Shown in pieces: positions 8,480 to 17,363 of a stretch of 64,000 nt of DNA. The notes beneath the pieces are model-generated. The model was given only the letters and a program-made list of their open reading frames with translations, was not told where the DNA came from and did not search any database. The stretch spans positions 1-64,000 of the forward strand of contig JBBQWM010000020.1 of the NCBI GenBank assembly GCA_038210655.1, read 5' to 3'. The stretch's first letter is position 1. Each line of letters starts with the position of its first letter. The translations under genes were made by a program, and so were the position numbers. The stretch is from 54-19 sp038210655 (GTDB lineage Bacteria > Chloroflexota > Chloroflexia > Chloroheliales > Chloroheliaceae).

Positions 8480-9907
8480 ATGGCAATTGCCACTAAATAT
8501 TTTACAGACTTTATCAAGTTGCGAAACTGGTTGGCCTGGGGTGTACACGAAGCGACCCGCCAGAACCAGACCGTATTGGTCAGTTATACCCAGCCGATCT
8601 CGCAGCTTGACCCACTAGATTTATTCGCCCGCGCTCACTCGCTAAAGCTGGCTGCTTTCTTCTGGGAACGGGCCGAGGACAAATTCAGTCTGGCCGGGGC
8701 CGGAACTGCTTACCGCCTGGAAGGTCAGGGCCAGACCCGCTTCGAGCAAGCCGGACAACAATGGCAGACCTTGCTGGAAAAAGCGCTGGTCTACCGCGAG
8801 GGTATCGAAGGCGATTTGTGGGGAATTGGCCCGGCCCTGGTCGGCGGCTTTTCCTTTGATACGGCTAAAACGCCAAGCGGACGCTGGCAGGGCTACCCGG
8901 ACGGCCTGTTGCAACTACCCGAAATCCAGCTTGCCGTCCGCCCCGACGGTCATTACCTGAGCCTGAATGTCTTGGTCGCCGCTACGACCGATGCGGCTGC
9001 CGAAGCCGACCGGCTCAATCATCTTTGCGCCCAGGTTTGTATGCCGGATAATAGAGATCAGGATTTAGAAATTAGAAACCAGCCAGCTTTGGAGGATGTT
9101 CTACCGGCGCACACCTGGAAAGGGCTGGTGGGGGAGGCTGTAAATCGAATTAAGGCAGGAGCCTTTCAAAAAGTGGTATTGGCTCGTGAGGTGCGCGTTC
9201 AGGCCGAGCAACCGCTTGATGTGTCGGAGGCCTTACGACGTATGCGGGTTAATTATCCGAGTGCGACCTTATTTGCAGTCGGCGAGGCGGGTCGTTGCTT
9301 CGTGGCGGCGACCCCCGAACGGCTGGTTCGGCTGTGCGAGGGTGAAGTCCGCACGATTGGGTTGGCAGGGTCGGCTCCGCGTGGCAAGACCGAGGAAGAA
9401 GACCGGGAGCTTGGTCTGGAACTGCTAAACAGTACCAAAAACCAGGAGGAACACGCTATCGTGGTGCGGATGTTGCGGACTGCCCTGGACAAGGTTTGTA
9501 GCCACGTTTGGTCGGAGGAAACCCCGCACCTGTTAAAGCTCTCGAACGTGCAGCACCTTTATACCCCGGTATTGGGGCGGCTGTCGGCTGGCACACAGAC
9601 CAGCGTTTTGAAGTTGGTCGAGCAATTGCACCCGACTCCGGCCCTGGGTGGCTTCCCACGAGTAGAAGCCCTGGCCTGGCTACGCGAAAACGAACAGCTT
9701 GACCGAGGTTGGTATGCTGCTCCGGTTGGCTGGGTCGATAGCCGGGGCGAAGGCGAATTTGTGGTCGCGATCCGCTCGGCTCTGGTGGACGGCGCGGAAG
9801 CTTATCTGTATGCCGGATGCGGCATTGTAGCCGACTCCGACCCGGACAGCGAATATGCCGAGTCCTGCCTGAAGCTCAAGCCGATGCTGACGGCCCTCGG
9901 TTTTTAG
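8480..9907 (+). CDS. menF: Isochorismate synthase
   Basis: Converts chorismate to isochorismate, the entry step of classical menaquinone synthesis. The C-terminal chorismate-binding domain has AFQKVVLAREVRVQ, TPERLVRL, GSAPRGKTEEEDRELGLELL, the isochorismate-synthase pattern LHPTPALGGFPR, and GWYAAPVGWVD. The N-terminal third is variable, as usual. 475 residues. It is the first of a plus-strand run menF-menD-menH-kinase-menB-menC; menD begins 52 bases downstream. Confidence 0.93.
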   Translation: MAIATKYFTDFIKLRNWLAWGVHEATRQNQTVLVSYTQPISQLDPLDLFARAHSLKLAAFFWERAEDKFSLAGAGTAYRLEGQGQTRFEQAGQQWQTLLEKALVYREGIEGDLWGIGPALVGGFSFDTAKTPSGRWQGYPDGLLQLPEIQLAVRPDGHYLSLNVLVAATTDAAAEADRLNHLCAQVCMPDNRDQDLEIRNQPALEDVLPAHTWKGLVGEAVNRIKAGAFQKVVLAREVRVQAEQPLDVSEALRRMRVNYPSATLFAVGEAGRCFVAATPERLVRLCEGEVRTIGLAGSAPRGKTEEEDRELGLELLNSTKNQEEHAIVVRMLRTALDKVCSHVWSEETPHLLKLSNVQHLYTPVLGRLSAGTQTSVLKLVEQLHPTPALGGFPRVEALAWLRENEQLDRGWYAAPVGWVDSRGEGEFVVAIRSALVDGAEAYLYAGCGIVADSDPDSEYAESCLKLKPMLTALGF

Positions 9908-9959
9908 AAAAGGTTTAACCGCATTTGTTGGCGGTGAATATGAAACTGGACTTAAGCAA

Positions 9960-11759
9960 ATGAGTGGAATTAAAATCGAAAATCCGACTTTCGCCTATGT
10001 GACAGCCTTTGTAGACGAGTTGGCGCGGTCGGGAGTACAGAATGTGGTGGTTTGTCCGGGGTCGCGCTCGACCCCCCTGGCCTATGGCTTTGCCGCAAAC
10101 CCGGCCCTCAAAATCTGGATGGAATACGATGAGCGGTCGGCGGGCTTTTTCGCGTTAGGAATGGCAAAGGCCAGCCGCAAGCCGGTCGCGTTGGTTTGCA
10201 CTTCGGGAACGGCTGCCGCCAATTTTATGCCCGCCGTAGTCGAGGCCCATTATGCCCGTGTGCCGCTGCTGGTGCTGACGGCAGATCGTCCAGCCGAATT
10301 GCGCGACAACGGCGCTCCCCAGGCCATCGATCAGTTGCGAATGTTCGGGACTTATGCCAAGTGGTTTGTCGAAATGGCCTTACCGGAAGCTACCAACGAA
10401 GTATTACGCTATGCCCGAACGATAGCCTGCCGCGCCTTTGGGACGGCTGCCGCCAGTCCTGCCGGGCCGGTCCATCTTAACATGCCTTTCAGGGAGCCAC
10501 TGACCCCCGCCCCTATCGTCGGACAGCCTTTGCCGCCCGAAGCCGAACGCGAGCCAGTCGCCTGGTACGGGCGGCCCAACGGCCAGCCGTATGTAATTTT
10601 GCAGCAAGCCCCGCGCCGACTGGGTGTTAGGGAGATTGAAAGTCTGGCGCACGAATTAGATGGTGTTGTAAAAGGTATAATTATTGCCGGGCCGCAGGAG
10701 CAGCCTGAATTACCAGAAGCTTTGCAAAAATTAGCCGCCGCTACCGGGTTCCCAATTCTAGCCGACCCGCTCTCACAATTACGGACCGGCCCCCATTATG
10801 CGGCCCAGGTTATTTCTAACTATGATGCTTTCTTGCGCGACAAACGTTTTACTGAAACTGACGAATTTAGACCTGAAATTATTTTGCGCTTTGGGGCAAT
10901 GCCAACCGCCAAGCCGCTTTTGCTATTTTTGAAACGCTACCCGAATTGTCCTCAAATCGTGATCGATGGCGGCGACGGCTGGCAGGAGCCGGCGCTGCTG
11001 GCGGAACGGGTCATTCACGCCGACCCGGTGAACTTTTGCCAGGATTTGTCCAGGGCGAAATTCACTTCTAAATTAAATAGCGATTGGTTGGATAGCTGGC
11101 AAGAAATCGCACAACGCACGGCCCAGGCCCTGACCAGCCGAATGAATGGCCTGGATGAATTGTTCGAGGGGCGCGTGCTGGCGGATATGAACAACTTACC
11201 AGGTGGAGCAACCCTCTTTGTCGGCAATAGTATGCCGGTGCGCGACCTGGATAGCTTCTTCGCCGGAAGCACCCGCTCGATCCGGGTGATGTGCAACCGG
11301 GGTGCGAACGGGATCGATGGCGTAGTATCGAGCGCATTGGGAGCGGCGGCAGTCAGCGACGGGCCGTTGGTGCTGGTGCTGGGCGATATTTCGGCCTATC
11401 ATGATCTTAACGGCCTGCTGGCGGCAAAACTCCACCAGATCAACGCGACTATTATCCTGCTCAACAACGATGGTGGCGGTATCTTCTCTTTCCTGCCCCA
11501 GGCGGGCTACCCCGACAATTTTGAGCAGTTGTTCGGAACACCGCATGGTCTCGATTTCGAGCCAGTCATGAAGATGTATGGGGCGGACTTTCGGCGGGTG
11601 CAAAGCTGGCCTGAATTTGATACGGCCCTGGATCGCGCCCTGCACACCGACGGCCTCAAGGTGATCGAGGTGCCGACCAGTCGCGACCGCAACGTTATCC
11701 TGCACCGCCAAATGTGGGCCGCTGTCTACGAGGCTTTGTCGTTGGTGGAGGTGGGTTAA
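9960..11759 (+). CDS. menD: SEPHCHC synthase (thiamine diphosphate enzyme)
   Basis: Joins isochorismate and 2-oxoglutarate using thiamine diphosphate and Mg2+. The N-terminal domain has VVCPGSRSTPLAYGFAANP, WMEYDERSAGFFALGMAKAS and LVCTSGTAAANFMPAVVEA; the C-terminal domain has MPVRDLDSFF, CNRGANGIDGVVSSALGAA, and the cofactor motif LVLGDISAYHDLNGL through NNDGGGIFSFLPQ. 599 residues, slightly long for the family. The ATG has no strong ribosome-binding site. It lies between menF and menH. Confidence 0.95.
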   Translation: MSGIKIENPTFAYVTAFVDELARSGVQNVVVCPGSRSTPLAYGFAANPALKIWMEYDERSAGFFALGMAKASRKPVALVCTSGTAAANFMPAVVEAHYARVPLLVLTADRPAELRDNGAPQAIDQLRMFGTYAKWFVEMALPEATNEVLRYARTIACRAFGTAAASPAGPVHLNMPFREPLTPAPIVGQPLPPEAEREPVAWYGRPNGQPYVILQQAPRRLGVREIESLAHELDGVVKGIIIAGPQEQPELPEALQKLAAATGFPILADPLSQLRTGPHYAAQVISNYDAFLRDKRFTETDEFRPEIILRFGAMPTAKPLLLFLKRYPNCPQIVIDGGDGWQEPALLAERVIHADPVNFCQDLSRAKFTSKLNSDWLDSWQEIAQRTAQALTSRMNGLDELFEGRVLADMNNLPGGATLFVGNSMPVRDLDSFFAGSTRSIRVMCNRGANGIDGVVSSALGAAAVSDGPLVLVLGDISAYHDLNGLLAAKLHQINATIILLNNDGGGIFSFLPQAGYPDNFEQLFGTPHGLDFEPVMKMYGADFRRVQSWPEFDTALDRALHTDGLKVIEVPTSRDRNVILHRQMWAAVYEALSLVEVG

Positions 11760-11777
11760 GTAATGCGGAAGAATACA

Positions 11778-12053
11778 GTAACACAGATTAACACAGATGT
11801 ATTGGATGAACACGGATAAGAATGAATATAATATTTTGTAACTGTTCAGCCAGTCTCGAAGTTGTCATTGTGAACCGCAGCGAAGAATCCCAGCCCGTTG
11901 GGTTAAAAGAATGCTCTTGGCAGAAGATGCTTCGCTTAAATCTGCTAAACATTCAAACCAGATAACCGTCGCTCACAATGACAAGGGCATAATTACATTC
12001 TTATTAAATTCTATCTGTGTTCATCCGTCCTATCTGTGTTCATCTGTGTTATA
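11778..12053. repeat. Large imperfect inverted-repeat block between menD and menH
   Basis: The outer parts are ACACAGAT-type repeats in opposite orientation (acagattaacacagatg near 11782 and ctatctgtgttcatc near 12005, repeated twice). Inside, gttgtcattgtgaacc and ctcacaatgacaagg form another inverted pair, and a tttgtaactgttca motif near 11835 matches the N-family repeats. No coding sequence is visible in 11760-12078. Confidence 0.65.
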
Positions 12054-12078
12054 AATTCTTTATTCTTGAGGGAAATGA

Positions 12079-12894
12079 ATGAGGCTGGCGGTTAACGGTG
12101 TACATTTGAATGTAGAGGTGAGCGGGGAGGGGCAGCCGCTGGTGTTGCTACACGGCTTTACGGGCAGCAATGCTACCTGGGCAAAGCACCGGATAGCGCT
12201 CGAACCGCAATGCCGGGTGATCGCTATCGAGATGCTCGGTCACGGCTTATCGGACGCGCCGCCCGACGCGGCTCGCTACGATATGGCCCACTCTGCGGTG
12301 GATATTGCGGCAGTTCTGAACGAGTTGGGCCTCGAAAAGGTCGCACTGCTGGGCTATTCGATGGGCGGGCGGATTGCTTTATATTTCGCGGCGACCTATC
12401 CTGAAAAAGTTAGCCGGTTGATTTTGGAAAGCGCGTCGCCCGGTCTGGACAGCCCTATCGAAGGCGCCACCCGTACCGAGGCCGACAACGTCCTGGCTGA
12501 TATGATCGAGCGGGAAGGGATTACAGCCTTTGTAGACCGTTGGGAAGCTGCCCCGCTCTTTGCCAGCCAGAGCAATTTACCCCCCGAAGTGCGGGCTAGG
12601 CTTCACCGCCAACGGCTGACCAACCGCTCTAGCGGTCTCGCTAATAGCTTACGCGGACTTGGAACGGGGGTACAGCCTTCGCTCTGGTCACGGCTCGACA
12701 GCCTGATGGTAGCGACGCTCTTAATCGCGGGCGAACTAGATACCAAGTTTTGCGACATCGCCCGCCATATGCACACCCGCCTCCCTAACTGCCATCTGGA
12801 AATCGTCGCTCAGGCTGGTCATGCCGTCCACCTCGAGCAACCCAACGTGTTCGAGCGATTAGTAGTGGAGTTTTTATCTAACGGGGATGGATAG
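12079..12894 (+). CDS. menH: SHCHC synthase, alpha/beta hydrolase fold
   Basis: Eliminates pyruvate from the MenD product in menaquinone synthesis. The fold is clear: oxyanion region LVLLHGFTGSNATW, nucleophile elbow GYSMGG (Ser94), acid Asp221 and His248 in AGHAVHLEQP. 271 residues, normal for MenH. Other alpha/beta hydrolases look similar, so the call rests largely on its place between menD and menB. GAGGG precedes the ATG. Confidence 0.87.
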   Translation: MRLAVNGVHLNVEVSGEGQPLVLLHGFTGSNATWAKHRIALEPQCRVIAIEMLGHGLSDAPPDAARYDMAHSAVDIAAVLNELGLEKVALLGYSMGGRIALYFAATYPEKVSRLILESASPGLDSPIEGATRTEADNVLADMIEREGITAFVDRWEAAPLFASQSNLPPEVRARLHRQRLTNRSSGLANSLRGLGTGVQPSLWSRLDSLMVATLLIAGELDTKFCDIARHMHTRLPNCHLEIVAQAGHAVHLEQPNVFERLVVEFLSNGDG

Positions 12895-12895
12895 A

Positions 12896-12933
12896 GATTT
12901 ACGATTTACGATTTACGATTTACGATTTACGAT
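12896..12933. repeat. Tandem 8-base gatttac-type repeat
   Basis: Four to five near-perfect tandem copies of gatttac with one joining base follow the menH stop. A reverse-complement version (aaatcgtaaatcgtaaatcc) is at about 24438-24460. About 25 bases downstream, at 12958-12990, a second motif attctgc is repeated. Confidence 0.8.
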
Positions 12934-13019
12934 TGAAGGTTGCAAAAGTAGACTTCATATTCTGCATTCTGCATTCTGACTTCTGCATTTTTCGTCTCTG
13001 CGGTGAAAATAAAACTTTT

Positions 13020-13589
13020 ATGACAAAGCCTTTACTGATTATTATAGCCGGGCCACCGGCGACGGGCAAGACGACATTGGGCAAGCGGGTTGCGACCGAA
13101 TTGGGGCTACCTTTTGTCAATAAAGATGGGATCAAGGAAATCCTGTTTGATCGGTTGGGCTGGGGAGACCGGGAACGTTCGCGGGAATTGAGCCTAGCCA
13201 GCTACGCTATTCTGGATTATTTTATCGGGGCCGAACTACGGGCCGGACGCTCTTTAGTGGTGGAAAGCACTTTTCAGCCGGAGCGCGACAACCTTCGCTT
13301 CGTGGAACTGGGTCGCAAATACGATTTTGAGCCGTTTCAAATCCAGTGTGTCGCCGATGGCGAAACGCTCTACCGCCGCTTTATAGAGCGCCACGCGGCA
13401 GGTCAGCGCCATCCCGGTCACGTCGATGATCTTACTAAAGAAGAGTTCAAGCCGATCCTGCTCAAAGGCCGCTACGAACCGCTCGACATCGGCGGGAAGC
13501 TTTACGAACTGGACACGACCGATCTTGATAAAATTGACTATACGAGCTTAATTGAAGCGATCAGAGCAACCTGGGGATTAAGGACTTGA
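13020..13589 (+). CDS. P-loop kinase-like ATPase (AAA_33 type)
   Basis: 189 residues with Walker A GPPATGKTT at 11-19 and the DGIKEILFDRL and VVESTFQPE segments typical of small kinases of the chloramphenicol-phosphotransferase/zeta-toxin-like AAA_33 group. The substrate is unknown. I start at the ATG at 13020, because the upstream in-frame extension is translated repeat DNA. The gene interrupts the menaquinone cluster and is flanked by attctgc repeats on both sides, suggesting insertion. No antitoxin-like gene is next to it. Confidence 0.8.
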   Translation: MTKPLLIIIAGPPATGKTTLGKRVATELGLPFVNKDGIKEILFDRLGWGDRERSRELSLASYAILDYFIGAELRAGRSLVVESTFQPERDNLRFVELGRKYDFEPFQIQCVADGETLYRRFIERHAAGQRHPGHVDDLTKEEFKPILLKGRYEPLDIGGKLYELDTTDLDKIDYTSLIEAIRATWGLRT

Positions 13590-13615
13590 GATATTTTTTG
13601 ATAAAACGCAGCTTA

Positions 13616-13650
13616 ACTATTCTGCATTCTGAATTCTGCATTCTGCATTA
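13616..13650. repeat. attctgc short tandem repeat, second flank of the kinase gene
   Basis: Reads ctattctgcattctgaattc and continues in the same style. It matches 12958-12990 in the same orientation, so direct repeats flank the P-loop kinase gene. Confidence 0.75.
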
Positions 13651-13671
13651 GCAAGAGAGGAGCAAACCTAA

Positions 13672-14493
13672 ATGGCATCAGTCGATTGGCAAAAAGCCAA
13701 AGAGTACGAGGATATAATTTACGAAAAGGCCGAGGGCATCGCCCGGATCACGATCAACCGACCCGAAGTACGGAACGCCTTCCGGCCTAAGACCGTTTCG
13801 GAATTGCAAGAAGCTTTTGATGACGCACACGACGACCCCGAAATAGGGGTGGTATTGCTGACCGGGGCGGGCGACAAAGCGTTCTGCTCTGGCGGCGACC
13901 AGCGAGTGCGCGGACACGGGGGATATGTCGGCGACGATAAAATACCGCGTCTGAATATTTTGGAAGTCCAAAAGCAGATCAAGTATATGCCCAAGCCGGT
14001 CATTGCGGTGGTGGCAGGCTATGCTATCGGTGGCGGGCATGTGCTGCACCTGGTTTGCGATTTGACGATTGCCGCCGATAACGCACGGTTCGGGCAGACC
14101 GGGCCAATGGTCGGTAGCTTTGATGCGGGCTACGGCGCGGCTTATATGGCGCGGGTAGTCGGACAGAAAAAAGCCCGCGAAATCTGGTATCTATGCCGCC
14201 AGTACGATGCTCAGGAAGCCCTTGATATGGGGTTGGTCAACACGGTTGTACCGTTGGAACAACTGGAAGAAGAGTCGATCAAGTGGGCCAAAGAGATTTT
14301 GGAGAAAAGCCCCCTGGCCCTACGCTTCCTCAAAGCGGCCTTTAACGTCGATACCGATGGACAGGCCGGGCTTCAGCAGATGGCAGGCGACGCGACCATG
14401 CTCTATTACATGAGCGACGAAGGCAAAGAAGGTCACCGGGCCTATCTCGAAAAGCGCAAGCCGGACTTCTCGAAGTTCCCGCGTTTGCCGTAG
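13672..14493 (+). CDS. menB: 1,4-dihydroxy-2-naphthoyl-CoA synthase
   Basis: A crotonase-fold enzyme that cyclises O-succinylbenzoyl-CoA to DHNA-CoA. Diagnostic MenB segments are GDKAFCSGGDQRVRG, VVAGYAIGGGHVLHLVCDL, FGQTGPMVGSFDAGYGAAYM, KKAREIWYLCRQYDAQEALD and the end KRKPDFSKFPRLP. 273 residues, usual. GAGAGGAGC precedes the ATG. menE, which supplies its substrate, is not in the window. Confidence 0.97.
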   Translation: MASVDWQKAKEYEDIIYEKAEGIARITINRPEVRNAFRPKTVSELQEAFDDAHDDPEIGVVLLTGAGDKAFCSGGDQRVRGHGGYVGDDKIPRLNILEVQKQIKYMPKPVIAVVAGYAIGGGHVLHLVCDLTIAADNARFGQTGPMVGSFDAGYGAAYMARVVGQKKAREIWYLCRQYDAQEALDMGLVNTVVPLEQLEEESIKWAKEILEKSPLALRFLKAAFNVDTDGQAGLQQMAGDATMLYYMSDEGKEGHRAYLEKRKPDFSKFPRLP

Positions 14494-14591
14494 GAGGATA
14501 TTAGATATTAGAGATCAGATATTAGAAATTAGCCATCGCCAAAAATCTGGCTTCTAATGTCTGATTTCTAATATCTGATTTCTAATATCTC
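14494..14591. repeat. ATTAGA-type short repeats in inverted arrangement
   Basis: Repeated gatattaga/aaattag units on the left and ttctaatatctgat units on the right form an imperfect hairpin between menB and menC. menC's ATG is inside the right edge and has no visible ribosome-binding site. Confidence 0.7.
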
Positions 14592-15704
14592 ATGAAAATC
14601 AAAAACATTAGCTGGACAACCTATCGGATACCGTTTGCAGGCCAGTTCAGTACGGCGCAAGGCGAGCTTGGGGTGCGAGAGGGCGCAATCATTCGGATCG
14701 AAGCCGATAACGGGCTGGTCGGGCTGGGTGAGGCCGCGCCGTTGCCGGAGTTTGGCGGCGGCACATTGCCCGACGTACTGGACTGGCTCACCAAGTTGGC
14801 TCCTATCTTACAAGGCGACGAGCTTGACGCGCTGGATAACCGACTGCCTCCGATCCTTGAACAGGGAGCGTTGGGGGTGGCGGCGGTTTGGTGCGGCCTC
14901 GACACGGCGGCTTGCGATCTACTCGCTCAGGCTGCCGGACAACCCATCACCGATTTCTTACTTCGCAATCCAAAGTCAGTTCTAGCCGAAGGGGGAAACT
15001 CCCAAAGTCGAAGTGTTGCGGTCAACGCGACAATCGGCCTGCCAGATACAGAGGCGGCGGCGCAAGCAGCTAAAAAGGCGGTCGAGCAGGGTTTTGATTG
15101 TATCAAGCTCAAGGTCGGAATGGGGGCAACGGTCGGGCAGGAGGTGGAGCGCGTCGGAGCGGTACGGGCCGCGATTGGCCCCGGCCTAAAGCTACGGCTG
15201 GACGCTAACGGAGCCTGGACCGCAGCGCGGGCCATCGATATATTGCGGGCGGTCGAAGAATTCGAGATCGAACTGATCGAGCAGCCAACCGTCCCCTTCG
15301 ACCTAGAACGGTTGGCTTCCGTCCGGCGAACCGTCAATATCCCTATCGCCGCCGACGAACCGGTCACAAGTCTTGCTGCCGCCCGCCAAATTATAAAGCT
15401 CGGAGCCGCCGATATTCTGGTTATCAAACCGATGGTAGTGGGCGGGCTACGAACCGGACGGCAAATTATCGAAATGGCCGCGTCCGCCGGGCTACGCTCC
15501 TTCGTCACGACTACTATCGACTCCGGGGTCGGGATCGCAGCAGCCTTGCATCTGGCCGCGACCCTACCCGAACCACGCCTTCATTGCGGCCTAGCGACCG
15601 CCACCCTCCTGACCGCTACCCTGGTTAAAAACCTCCCGCCAGTCGAAAACGGGAAAATGACCGTCCCAAATAGCCCTGGCCTGGGTATCGTTTTTGAGGG
15701 ATAG
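14592..15704 (+). CDS. menC: o-Succinylbenzoate synthase
   Basis: An enolase-superfamily dehydratase that makes o-succinylbenzoate from SHCHC. It shows the catalytic KxK (DCIKLKVGMG), the metal ligands in RLDANGAW, LIEQP and IAADEPV, and the second lysine in LVIKPMVVGG. 370 residues. Members of this superfamily can also racemise N-acyl amino acids or dipeptides, but the position after menB supports MenC. Convergent with the P450 gene. Confidence 0.92.
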   Translation: MKIKNISWTTYRIPFAGQFSTAQGELGVREGAIIRIEADNGLVGLGEAAPLPEFGGGTLPDVLDWLTKLAPILQGDELDALDNRLPPILEQGALGVAAVWCGLDTAACDLLAQAAGQPITDFLLRNPKSVLAEGGNSQSRSVAVNATIGLPDTEAAAQAAKKAVEQGFDCIKLKVGMGATVGQEVERVGAVRAAIGPGLKLRLDANGAWTAARAIDILRAVEEFEIELIEQPTVPFDLERLASVRRTVNIPIAADEPVTSLAAARQIIKLGAADILVIKPMVVGGLRTGRQIIEMAASAGLRSFVTTTIDSGVGIAAALHLAATLPEPRLHCGLATATLLTATLVKNLPPVENGKMTVPNSPGLGIVFEG

Positions 15705-15706
15705 GT

Positions 15707-15852
15707 AATAGGTGTCAGGTGTCAGGTGTTGGGTATGCGGCGCATTAGGCGGGTGCAAGTTCTACCAATGTTGCGGATATATCAGGTGCCAGCAAGTCGT
15801 TTCCAACCTGATACCTGTTACCTGATACCTGTTACCTACCACCTGACACCTC
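15707..15852. repeat. GGTGTCAGGT-type decamer arrays, inverted pair
   Basis: Left side taggtgtcaggtgtcaggtg; right side (from about 15806) has several acctgatacct/acctgttacct/acctgacacct units. The two sides are in opposite orientation between the convergent menC and P450 genes. The same units recur near 22393, 23272, 35747 and 55292. Confidence 0.8.
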
Positions 15853-15857
15853 CTCCC

Positions 15858-17255
15858 CTACCTCGATAGCCCGACGGCTGACGGTAGATCGCTGGTAGTT
15901 TGCTGACGTAATTCGGGCTGCATCATGATTTGGGCGGCGGGCCGGAGAGTTATCAAGGGCTTGATAGGAATTGGCGGCTTCGACAGTAACCGCAAGCGCC
16001 ATTTCTGACCGAGCGTCGCGAGTAGCAAGACCCCCTCCATCCAGGCAAACGGCTCCCCGATGCACAGACGCGGCCCACCCCCAAACGGAAAATAGGCATA
16101 CTTGGGCAATTTTGCCTTAAATTCGGGTGTCCAGCGATCCGGGTTGAACTGCTCCGGGTTATCAAAATAGGCCGGATTGCGATGGGTAACATAAGGGCTA
16201 ACCAAAATCGACGACCCGGCAGGCAGGGGATAATTACCAATCTTTTGGCTGTTTACCGCCATCCGTAGCACAACATAGGCGGGCGGATAGAGCCGCAACA
16301 CTTCCGAAAAGACCATCTCGGTATAGGCCAGGCGCGGCAAATCCTCAAAAGTCGGCAACCTACCACCTTCCAAAACCTTATCCAGTTCGGCGTGCAGTTT
16401 GGCTTCCACTGCCGGGTGCTGGGCCAGCAAATACCAGGCCCACGAAAGCGTCAGCGAAGTTGTGTCGTGTCCCGCCAGGAAAAAGGTAATGATTTCGTCG
16501 CGGAGTTGCTCGTTGCTCATGCGACTACCATCATCGTCGGTAGCCTCGATCAACATCGAAAGCAAATCGCCCCGATCTACGCCACTGGCCCGCCGCTCGT
16601 TTATAATGCGGTACATCGTTGTATCCAAAAACTTCAAAGCCTTGCGAAAACGCTGTGTGCTGGAAATCGGCAATTTATCCAATGTTTCAGCCAAAGGTAG
16701 CGGATAAACCGCCCGCACCGACCATCGGATCAAGTCGGCAATCGCCTTTTCCAAATCCTGATTATCCGGCTGAGTATCGTAATCGAGCAAGGTCTTGGCA
16801 ACTACCGCCAGGGTCAATTCGGTCATTTCCTGGACAATATCGACCGGGCGACCTTCCGACCAGCTTTCGCGGGTCTTGGTGGCATAATCGGTCATAATCT
16901 CGGCATAAGCGGCGATCCGCTTTTTGTGAAAAGCCGGTTGGGATAACCTTCGCTGGCGCAACCAAAAATCGCCCTCGCTGGTTAAAAGGCCGTTACCCAC
17001 CAGGTGTTTGAGCCAACTGACTTTCTCACCTTTGACAAAATTACGCTGGCCCGTTACCAATACATCCCGAATATAGTCGGGGTGATTGAGTAAATAGTTA
17101 TGGTTGGGGCCGACCTTGTAATAGGCAATCTCGCCATACTCAGCCAATTTCATCAAAAAGTCGGCAGGTTGGCGGGCCAGTCCAAGAATGTGGCTATAAC
17201 CACGTGGCAGACGGCTGTGGGGGCCAGGCGGGAAATCTACTAAATTAACGGGCAT
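15858..17255 (-). CDS. Cytochrome P450
   Basis: A haem-thiolate monooxygenase of 465 residues. The I-helix oxygen motif is AGHDTTSLTLSWAWYLL, the K-helix ExxR is in SEVLRLYPP, and the haem loop FPFGGGPRLCIGEPFA holds the ligand Cys398. Its length and these motifs resemble CYP4/CYP102-like bacterial P450s; the substrate is unknown. No ferredoxin or reductase gene is adjacent. AGGAG precedes the ATG. The stop is close to the decamer repeat array. Confidence 0.95.
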   Translation of the reverse strand: MPVNLVDFPPGPHSRLPRGYSHILGLARQPADFLMKLAEYGEIAYYKVGPNHNYLLNHPDYIRDVLVTGQRNFVKGEKVSWLKHLVGNGLLTSEGDFWLRQRRLSQPAFHKKRIAAYAEIMTDYATKTRESWSEGRPVDIVQEMTELTLAVVAKTLLDYDTQPDNQDLEKAIADLIRWSVRAVYPLPLAETLDKLPISSTQRFRKALKFLDTTMYRIINERRASGVDRGDLLSMLIEATDDDGSRMSNEQLRDEIITFFLAGHDTTSLTLSWAWYLLAQHPAVEAKLHAELDKVLEGGRLPTFEDLPRLAYTEMVFSEVLRLYPPAYVVLRMAVNSQKIGNYPLPAGSSILVSPYVTHRNPAYFDNPEQFNPDRWTPEFKAKLPKYAYFPFGGGPRLCIGEPFAWMEGVLLLATLGQKWRLRLLSKPPIPIKPLITLRPAAQIMMQPELRQQTTSDLPSAVGLSR

Positions 17256-17363
17256 ACACTAAACTCCTAAGACAGGTTAGACTATCCAATAAAATTAGCA
17301 CGATGAGACCGAGTTGATTGTAGCTTATTTGATTGTAGCTTATTTTAACCCAAAACTCTAACT

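Noticed and set aside
12896..12990. CRISPR-like repeats after menH
   Set aside because: Units are 7-8 bases, tandem without spacers, and no cas genes are present.
12933..13019. 29-residue N-terminal extension of the P-loop kinase
   Set aside because: It is translation of attctgc repeat DNA, and the family begins at the ATG at 13020.
13020..13589. Zeta-toxin of a toxin-antitoxin pair
   Set aside because: Shares only the P-loop kinase core; no small antitoxin gene next to it.
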